Positions 53,400 through 59,495 of a DNA stretch of 59,495 bases are shown piece after piece. The translations under genes and the position numbers were made by a program. The stretch lies in contig JAFGFC010000090.1 in assembly GCA_016931325.1 (NCBI GenBank), forward strand, positions 1 to 59,495. Reading direction: 5' to 3'. The DNA comes from Spirochaetota bacterium (lineage in GTDB: Bacteria > Spirochaetota > JAHITG01 > JAFGFC01). The notes beneath the pieces were generated by a model. That model was given only the letters and a program-made list of their open reading frames with translations, was not told where the DNA came from and ran no database searches. The stretch's first letter is position 1. The number at the start of each line of letters is the position of its first letter.

Positions 53400-54758
53400 T
53401 TAACCTTTTTTCATTTTTTTTATCTTTAGTTCCCGCTTGTAGGCCTCTTCCCTCATGTTATCAACATAATTGACATCTTCAAAAGAATAGGTGAATTTGG
53501 TATGGATATCATATCGACCTTCAACAATAGCAACGACATCTTCAACCATTACCAGTTCTTCATTAGTGGGAATGACAAAAATTTTAATGGGAGAAGCCTC
53601 CTTGCTTATTAAGAATTCGTGATTTTTACTCACGGCTTTTCTATTTAACTCCTTATCTAATATTATACCCAGATTTTCCATATTATCAAGTGCTTTTTCT
53701 CTTAACCACCAGGCTTTCTCCCCTGCTCCGGCCGTAAAAGCCATGGCATCAATGCGGCCCAGAGCCGCAATATAAGATCCAATATACTTTTTCATACGAT
53801 GCACTTCCATTTCAATGGCCAGTTTACATCTCTCATTTCCCTCAAGGGAAGCCTGAAATATATCCCTGCGGTCCACATATTCTCCGGTGATCCCTTTCAA
53901 TCCGCTCTCTTTATTAAGGATCGTAATAACCCTTTCACTTCGCACCAGCTCCATTTCACTGATATAACTCACAATAGCCGGATCGATATCTCCGGACCGG
54001 GTCCCCATGATCAGACCTTCCAGAGGCGTGAATCCCATACTATGTTCATAAGCTTCACCATTTTTGATCGCGGTAAAGCTGACACCGTTACCGATATGAC
54101 ATGTGATAAGATTAACATCAGAAGGCTTTTTCCCCAACAGGGCGGCTACACGCCTGGAAACATACAAATGCGAAGTCCCATGAAAGCCATATTTCCTGAT
54201 ACCATATTTGGAATACCATTCATACGGCCCCGCATACAAAAAGGTATGTTTGGGCATGGTATGCAAAAAAGCGGTATCCATAATAGCGATATGAGGAATA
54301 CGGGGCAGGATATCCATAGCTGATATGATACCCAATATATTATTTGGATTATGTAAAGGAGCCAGGGTGGATAGATTACGGAATGTTTTTACCACCTTTC
54401 CTTCTGGCCCGTCAACAAGGACAGATTTTGTAAAATGCTCGCCGCCATGAACCACACGGTGCCCGACTGCCGTAATGACCGATAGCGACTGAATGACTCC
54501 TACTTTTTTATCAAGCAGGGTATGAATGATCTCTTTTATGGCCTCATGATGGTCAGGAACAACTTCATGCTTGACATGTTCTCTTCTATGAGGCACCTGA
54601 TGCCTGATTAATGACCCTTTGATCCCGATTCTTTCCACTATGCCTTCAGCCATAACTTCATGATTTTTCCAATTAAACAGGGAATATTTCACTGAAGATG
54701 ATCCGCAATTAATGGTTAGAATAACAACAGACTTTTTAGAACTTTTTTTCTGGGGCAT
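53400..54758 (-). CDS. ackA: Acetate kinase
   Basis: A 452-residue enzyme interconverting acetyl phosphate and ADP with acetate and ATP. It shows LTINCGSSSVKYSLFN, TAVGHRVVHGGEHF, FHGTSHLYVSRRVA, and MGTRSGDIDPAIV. It is longer than the typical 400 residues because of a C-terminal extension of about 40 residues (RYDIHTKFTYSFEDVNYVDN). Third gene of the ilvE operon. No pta gene is in the window. Confidence 0.95.
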   Translation of the reverse strand: MPQKKSSKKSVVILTINCGSSSVKYSLFNWKNHEVMAEGIVERIGIKGSLIRHQVPHRREHVKHEVVPDHHEAIKEIIHTLLDKKVGVIQSLSVITAVGHRVVHGGEHFTKSVLVDGPEGKVVKTFRNLSTLAPLHNPNNILGIISAMDILPRIPHIAIMDTAFLHTMPKHTFLYAGPYEWYSKYGIRKYGFHGTSHLYVSRRVAALLGKKPSDVNLITCHIGNGVSFTAIKNGEAYEHSMGFTPLEGLIMGTRSGDIDPAIVSYISEMELVRSERVITILNKESGLKGITGEYVDRRDIFQASLEGNERCKLAIEMEVHRMKKYIGSYIAALGRIDAMAFTAGAGEKAWWLREKALDNMENLGIILDKELNRKAVSKNHEFLISKEASPIKIFVIPTNEELVMVEDVVAIVEGRYDIHTKFTYSFEDVNYVDNMREEAYKRELKIKKMKKG

Positions 54759-54782
54759 CTTTCTTTTTCCTTAATGATCAAT

Positions 54783-55508
54783 TTATAAAAGACCGGAATA
54801 AAAAAGCAGAAAAATAAAACAGCTGGTAAAGAAAATAGTTGAAAAAACTATGATTAATATATTCAACGAATTATTTCCTGCTTTTTTCTCTCTTAATGAT
54901 CCCATTGTCGAGATTTTAACCGGCATCCATATTTTTTCTCTTTCCCATTCTTTTTGTTTCTGGCACATATGAGCAAGATATTCAAAACCTTCCCATGGGG
55001 TCGTATCTGAAGAATACTCTTTTTGTTTATCATGGGCTGCCAGCAATTTATAATTTCTTCTATCCCAAAAATCTATTATCTCATGTCCCAGTATACGATA
55101 GATGGATTGAAAATCCATGATTTCATTATAGACCTGCCTGCCCAGATGATCAAAAAAATCCATAATGGCTTTGGAATGCCTTAATGAATTCCTGATAGGG
55201 TCATCATTGGAATAGAGATGGTTATCTGAAATATATTCGAGACATTTCTGGCGGGACTCGAGCATAGAGGTTGAATTCCATATTCTCTCAATATTAAGCA
55301 AGATCTGGATCAGATTCTCTTTTTTAACATTATTAAAATAGATCATGATCGTGATCCCAATAACCAGCATAATGAATACAACAATAGAAAAAATGACCAA
55401 AAATGATGTATGGCTCGGGAAATAAAAAAGATACCCTTTCGCATTCAGATCCACTCCCTGGATAATAAGAAATAGAAAAAGTGATAATAAAAATAATATT
55501 TTTTTCAT
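54783..55508 (-). CDS. Membrane protein of unknown function between ilvE and ackA
   Basis: A 241-residue protein not recognised. A signal-like segment (1-20), a transmembrane helix (about 35-58), a soluble middle of about 150 residues rich in Trp, Asp and His (IIDFWDRRNYKLLAAHDK), and a C-terminal helix (about 217-238) are visible. Its start overlaps the ilvE stop by 4 nt and it precedes ackA by 24 nt, so it is expressed with both. Resembles single-pass uncharacterised proteins of the DUF4760 kind in layout only; no catalytic motif seen. Confidence 0.65.
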   Translation of the reverse strand: MKKILFLLSLFLFLIIQGVDLNAKGYLFYFPSHTSFLVIFSIVVFIMLVIGITIMIYFNNVKKENLIQILLNIERIWNSTSMLESRQKCLEYISDNHLYSNDDPIRNSLRHSKAIMDFFDHLGRQVYNEIMDFQSIYRILGHEIIDFWDRRNYKLLAAHDKQKEYSSDTTPWEGFEYLAHMCQKQKEWEREKIWMPVKISTMGSLREKKAGNNSLNILIIVFSTIFFTSCFIFLLFYSGLL

Positions 55509-56425
55509 TTGATCCTGGTTAACCAGCCATGCCTGTCTTCCGTTTTTCCTTCAATAATATTGAAAAATTCTTTCTGCAGTTTCTTTGTTACAGGACCTGC
55601 TTTTCCCTTACTCACGACAATGTTATCGATTTTTATAACAGGGGTGATCTCCGCCGCGGTTCCCGTTAAGAAGACCTCATCTGATACATATAATGATTCT
55701 CTGGGCAATACATGTTGTTTAACAATAATACCCAACTCTCTGGCCAGAACAAAGATACAGTGTCTCGTGATCCCGGGTAAAATGGAAGAACTGGTAGGAG
55801 GAGTGAAAATCACTCCATTACGCACAATAAAGACATTTTCACCTGACCCTTCGGAAACAAAACCATAGCTGTCAAGGGCAATTCCTTCATCATACCCATC
55901 CAGAAGTGCATCGATCTTGATAAATTGTGAATTAGCATAATTACCGCATATTTTTGCCATAGAGGGGAACGTATTCGGGGCTGGCCTGTTCCACGAAGAT
56001 ATTTTCACTGAAATACCATTCTCCATGGATCCTTCACCAAGATACTTTCCCCAATCCCATGCTGCGATCATCACATCAATAGGACATTTAAAAGGATTCA
56101 AGCCTAAAAACCCGAACCCTCTATAGATGAGGGGTCGGATATAAGCCTGCTTTAATTTATTGATCTTTACCGTGTCAATAATGGCTTTGGCAAGTTCATC
56201 AACAGAATAGTCCGGTTCCATTCTGAATATTTTTGCCGAATCGAAAAGTCGACCGATATGGTCTCGTAAACGAAAAATAATACTGGCCTTACTAGAATGA
56301 TAACATCGGATCCCTTCAAATACTCCGCTCCCATAATGAATGACATGAGAAAGGACATGTATTTTGGCATCTTTCCAGTTGACAAATTTTCCGTTCATCC
56401 AGATCTTTTCAGCTTTGAATGGCAT
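55505..56425 (-). CDS. ilvE: Branched-chain amino acid aminotransferase IlvE
   Basis: A 306-residue class IV PLP aminotransferase. It has VIHYGSGVFEGIRCY, YIRPLIYRGFGFLGLNP, NYANSQFIKIDALLDGYDEGIALD with the PLP Lys in the family position, and VSEGSGENVFIV. It makes Leu, Ile and Val from their keto acids. A GGGGAGG site precedes the ATG. It heads a three-gene unit with the membrane protein and ackA. Confidence 0.95.
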   Translation of the reverse strand: MPFKAEKIWMNGKFVNWKDAKIHVLSHVIHYGSGVFEGIRCYHSSKASIIFRLRDHIGRLFDSAKIFRMEPDYSVDELAKAIIDTVKINKLKQAYIRPLIYRGFGFLGLNPFKCPIDVMIAAWDWGKYLGEGSMENGISVKISSWNRPAPNTFPSMAKICGNYANSQFIKIDALLDGYDEGIALDSYGFVSEGSGENVFIVRNGVIFTPPTSSSILPGITRHCIFVLARELGIIVKQHVLPRESLYVSDEVFLTGTAAEITPVIKIDNIVVSKGKAGPVTKKLQKEFFNIIEGKTEDRHGWLTRIK

Positions 56426-56464
56426 GAACTATCCTCCCCGGATATGTAGTGAATATGTTCAAGA

Positions 56465-56493
56465 GTATCAATGTTAATTATCGACAATTTCAA
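56465..56493 (-). promoter_or_regulatory. Promoter of the ilvE operon
   Basis: Minus-strand TTGAAA (56488-56493), 17 nt, TGATAC (56465-56470), followed by a leader of about 35 nt with GGGGAGG. Match is moderate. Confidence 0.45.
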
Positions 56494-56530
56494 TAATAAT
56501 AACTTTGTTAAATATTGTCAATATATTTTT

Positions 56531-56768
56531 CGACGAACAGGATGATCGTCGGGTCGAATCCCCAGGGATGGAAAGGATTCGACCAAGAACAGGATGATCG
56601 TCGGGTCCAATCTACAGGATGTAGATTGGATCGGATCTTCATGGACGAAAAGGATCCGATCAATCCCTCCCCTGCAATTTGGCCCTCTGGAATTTCTTCG
56701 AAATTCCAAGGATTAAGTCCTGGAAATTTCTTTTCAAGAAATTTCACAGGAAAGATTTTCACGGGGCC
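56531..56768. repeat. Second array of covarying hairpins between ilvE and ppdK
   Basis: A 21-nt direct repeat starting GAACAGGATGATCG occurs at 56535 and 56587. Hairpins: GGTCGAATCC/GGATTCGACC around CCAGGGATGG (56552-56584); CCAATCTACA/TGTAGATTGG (56607-56629); GATCGGATC/GATCCGATC (56629-56661); GGAATTTC/GAAATTCC (56689-56707); GAAATTTCTT/AAGAAATTTC with CCTG/CAGG clamp (56719-56750). A half hairpin GATTTTCACGGGG ends at 56766. The stretch 56689-56766 is the reverse complement of part of the 43.5 kb array. No gene here; frames are shadows. Confidence 0.85.
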
Positions 56769-56815
56769 AATAATGCTACGCATTGCACGGGACAATCTCT
56801 AAGGATGGTAATAAT

Positions 56816-56845
56816 AAAAAAACCGATGGGCTTGCAGCCCATCGG
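56816..56845 (-). terminator. Rho-independent terminator of ppdK
   Basis: On the minus strand a 10-bp perfect stem CCGATGGGCT/AGCCCATCGG with a 3-nt loop (56823-56845) is followed by seven T (56816-56822). It lies 8 nt after the ppdK stop. Confidence 0.9.
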
Positions 56846-56852
56846 CCTTGAT

Positions 56853-59495
56853 CTATTTCTTTTTTGACTTTTTCGCAGTCTTTTTTGGCTTTTTTTCTTC
56901 AAGCACGGCCTGAGCGGCGGCTAATCGGGCAATGGGAACTCTGTACGGTGAACAACTGACATAATCTAATCCTGTTCTATGACAGAACTTGACAGATCGG
57001 GGTTCACCTCCGTGTTCTCCACAGATACCGATCTTTAAATTCTTCCGTGTCTTTCTCCCCAGTTTCACAGCCGTATCCACCAGCCTTCCGACTCCTCCCT
57101 GGTCAAGCACCTGGAACGGATCATATTCATAGATACCCATCTCCACGTATTCTCCCAGAAATTTACCGGCATCATCTCTGGAGAAACCACAGCCCATCTG
57201 GGTCAGGTCATTGGTACCGAAAGAGAAGAATTCCGCTTCTTCAGCGATCTCATCAGCGGTTATGGCGGCCCGGGGTACTTCGATCATCGTTCCTATCTTG
57301 TAATCCAGGGTTGTCTTTTTTATATTGTTTTCCTGAAATACTTTCTGGATGACTTCTTCAGCCTGCTTTGTGGTTATACTCAGTTCCTTTACATGTCCTA
57401 CAAGAGGGATCATGATCTCCGGGTGAACCGGAATGCCCTCTTTTTTCACATTAATGGCGGCCTCCATAATGGCCCTGACCTGCATGGCCGATACTTCAGG
57501 ATAGGTTAAACCCAGGCGGCATCCTCTATGGCCTAACATCGGGTTGAATTCATGCAACTGCTCTACTGTTTCTTTAATCATAGAAACAGTCACATTCATG
57601 GTCTCGGCCATTTCCTGTTGCCCTGCATCATCATGCGGTAAAAATTCATGCAAAGGCGGATCAAGTAACCTTATCGTACAGGGTCTGCCTTTTAAAGCTC
57701 TGAATATACCCATAAAATCTGAACGCTGAAGGGGTAACAGCTCGTTTAACGCCTTGTTATATTGCTCTAAAGGTTGCTTTAATTTTTCTTCTATGCTTTT
57801 CTTCTGCTGTGGGTTCTCTGTCTGAGCCAGTTGTTCTTTCAAGGATTTGACTGTCTCAGCCACAAGGATAAGCCTGCGGAAACTGATGATCCTGTCCCCT
57901 TCAAAGAACATATGCTCTGTACGGGTCAGACCAATACCTTCCGCTCCGAATTTTACAGCTACCTCTGTATCATGAGGGGTATCAGCATTAGTCCTGACTC
58001 CCAGCTTTCTTGTTTTATCAGCCCATTTCATAAGAATACCGAAATTTCCTGAAAGAGATGGCTCTACTGTTTTTATTTTATCCAGATAGACATTACCCAA
58101 TGAACCATTTAAACTGATCCAGTCCCCTTCTTTTACGGTCTTGCTGCCTGCACGGAATTGTTTATTAGTATAATCCACAATAATATCACCGGCTCCGGCG
58201 ACACAGCATTTTCCCATTCCTCTGGCCACAACAGCGGCATGTGATGTCATACCACCACGGGCTGTCAAAATCCCTTTGGCCGCATTCATACCACCAATAT
58301 CTTCCGGACTGGTCTCGATCCGGCAAAGGATCACTGTCTCACCTCTGGCTGCCCATGCTTCGGCATCATCGGCATTGAAGACCACCCTACCCGAGGCAGC
58401 GCCGGGTGAAGCGGGTAATCCTCTGGTGATCTTTTCTGCATTTTTTTCTGCGTCAGGATCAAACGTGGGATGCAACAGCTGGTCAAGATCATTTGGATTG
58501 ATTCGCATGATGGCCTGTTCAGGAGTTATCAGTTTTTCCTTTACCATTTCTACGGCCATTCTCACCGCCGCCTCCGCTGTTCTTTTTCCTGTTCTGGTCT
58601 GTAACATATACAGGGTTCTATCTTCAATGGTAAACTCTATATCCTGCATATCATGATAATGTTTTTCAAGAGTGCTTCTTACTTTTAACAACTGATTGTA
58701 TGCCTTGGGCATCTGTTTTCCGAGATCTGATATGGGTTCGGGAGTTCTGATCCCGGCCACAACATCTTCGCCCTGCGCATTCATCAGGAATTCTCCATAA
58801 AATTTATTTTCACCGGTAGATGGATTACGAGTAAAGCAAACTCCGGTACCGGACGTTTCTCCCATATTTCCAAAAACCATGGTCTGAACATTAACCGCCG
58901 TTCCCAAAAGTCCTTTGATATCATTGATGGCTCTGTATTTTATGGCTCTGGGATTATTCCATGAACCAAATACAGCATCAATTGATTTATGTAACTGCTC
59001 ACGGGGGTCGGTTGGGAAATCTTCTTTTGTATATTTCCTGTAGACGGCCATATATTCTTTTACAACGTTTTTCAGATCCTGGGTTTTGAGCTGCGTATCT
59101 AATTTGGCATTGGCACTTTTTTTAACGCGGTCAAGGGCATGTTCAAATTCATCATGAGGGACATTCATAACGACATCACCGAACATCTGGATGAACCTTC
59201 TATAAGCATCCCAACCGAACCGCTCATTATTGCTTTTCTTGATAATGGCCTGTAACGTTTCCTCATTTAAGCCCAGATTCAGAACGGTATCCATCATCCC
59301 CGGCATGGAAACAGCCGCTCCGGAGCGAACAGAAACGAGCAAAGGATTGGTACCATAACCGAAAGTTTTCCCTGTCACTTTTTCCAGTTTTTTCAGGGCT
59401 TCTTCCACCTGCTTTTCCAGACCAGCCGGCCATTTCTTACCGGCTTTATAGAACATTTCGCAGGCTTCTGTCGAGATTGTAAACCCTTCGGGTAC
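56853..59495 (-). CDS. ppdK: Pyruvate, phosphate dikinase (5' end outside the window)
   Basis: A partial gene: the frame runs to the window edge, where VPEGFTISTEAC is visible, so only some 20-60 N-terminal residues are missing. It interconverts pyruvate, ATP and phosphate with PEP, AMP and pyrophosphate. The nucleotide-binding domain (SVRSGAAVSMPGMMDTVLNLG), the phospho-His loop GGMTSHAAVVARGMGKCC and the PEP-site Cys in GICGEHGGEP are present. A Lys-rich tail (KKPKKTAKKSKKK) ends it. A terminator follows. In anaerobes it serves pyrophosphate-linked glycolysis or gluconeogenesis. Confidence 0.96.
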   Translation of the reverse strand, partial: VPEGFTISTEACEMFYKAGKKWPAGLEKQVEEALKKLEKVTGKTFGYGTNPLLVSVRSGAAVSMPGMMDTVLNLGLNEETLQAIIKKSNNERFGWDAYRRFIQMFGDVVMNVPHDEFEHALDRVKKSANAKLDTQLKTQDLKNVVKEYMAVYRKYTKEDFPTDPREQLHKSIDAVFGSWNNPRAIKYRAINDIKGLLGTAVNVQTMVFGNMGETSGTGVCFTRNPSTGENKFYGEFLMNAQGEDVVAGIRTPEPISDLGKQMPKAYNQLLKVRSTLEKHYHDMQDIEFTIEDRTLYMLQTRTGKRTAEAAVRMAVEMVKEKLITPEQAIMRINPNDLDQLLHPTFDPDAEKNAEKITRGLPASPGAASGRVVFNADDAEAWAARGETVILCRIETSPEDIGGMNAAKGILTARGGMTSHAAVVARGMGKCCVAGAGDIIVDYTNKQFRAGSKTVKEGDWISLNGSLGNVYLDKIKTVEPSLSGNFGILMKWADKTRKLGVRTNADTPHDTEVAVKFGAEGIGLTRTEHMFFEGDRIISFRRLILVAETVKSLKEQLAQTENPQQKKSIEEKLKQPLEQYNKALNELLPLQRSDFMGIFRALKGRPCTIRLLDPPLHEFLPHDDAGQQEMAETMNVTVSMIKETVEQLHEFNPMLGHRGCRLGLTYPEVSAMQVRAIMEAAINVKKEGIPVHPEIMIPLVGHVKELSITTKQAEEVIQKVFQENNIKKTTLDYKIGTMIEVPRAAITADEIAEEAEFFSFGTNDLTQMGCGFSRDDAGKFLGEYVEMGIYEYDPFQVLDQGGVGRLVDTAVKLGRKTRKNLKIGICGEHGGEPRSVKFCHRTGLDYVSCSPYRVPIARLAAAQAVLEEKKPKKTAKKSKKK

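Noticed and set aside
1-59495. tRNA, rRNA or complete insertion sequence
   Set aside because: No cloverleaf-like, rRNA-like or transposase sequence was seen; intergenic gaps are mostly short.

Overview
The window is a contiguous piece of an AT-rich bacterial chromosome with a two-membrane cell envelope, shown by a TonB-dependent receptor, beta-barrel proteins and lipoproteins. Two adjacent FlaA-type flagellar sheath genes (51716-53278) point to Spirochaetota, because this family is the sheath of spirochaete periplasmic flagella. The PorV/UPF0164-like barrel at 12038-12988 fits that. No rRNA or tRNA gene lies in the window, so the assignment rests on protein families and is an inference. The lineage looks deep or uncultured, since it also carries Bacteroidota-like C-terminal sorting-type domains.

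Layout. 67-2850: an HD-GYP receptor, a DUF456 protein, a HAD hydrolase and a lone cyclic-nucleotide-binding domain. 2863-6882: a TonB receptor divergent from a PabB-PabC fusion and a small cyclophilin-fold protein. 7003-23822: a 17 kb surface/secretion locus. It holds three very large secreted right-handed beta-helix proteins, a PorV-like barrel, a chimeric barrel/OmpA-like/TPR/FlgO-like protein, an ECF sigma factor, a FecR-PQQ propeller fusion and an orphan 65-residue sorting-domain-like peptide. The same 22-nt extended -10 promoter element sits in front of the first and last genes. 23830-25750: prfA-prmC. 25823-30741: a ROK regulator, a sugar-binding lipoprotein and a GH94 phosphorylase. 30851-34932: queC, a ferritin-like gene, recG and rsmD. 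35044-41403: an RsbU-type phosphatase, two LysM-containing envelope proteins and a U32 tRNA-hydroxylation gene. 41474-43400: fabH-fabD. 43972-51713: an MsmK/UgpC ATPase, gltX, coaX, two glycosyltransferases, a spore-photoproduct-lyase-like radical SAM protein and pgsA. 51716-59495: two flaA genes, ackA, a membrane protein, ilvE and a 5'-truncated ppdK.

How the parts fit. The 7-24 kb locus reads as one module. Secreted beta-helix proteins carry C-terminal domains, barrel proteins could help export or anchor them, and an ECF sigma factor plus a membrane FecR-propeller protein could sense the envelope and control expression. No other type IX secretion component is present in the window.

Non-coding structure is unusual. 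Two intergenic arrays (43535-43897 and 56531-56768) are built from short hairpins whose arms differ from copy to copy yet stay complementary, while loops and clamp bases are kept. A related hairpin supplies the last codons of rsmD. Several housekeeping-type promoters (TTGACA-N16/17-TATAAT-like) end only 6-12 nt before the start codon, which suggests leaderless transcripts for pgsA, prfA, pabBC, the TonB receptor and the RsbU-like gene.
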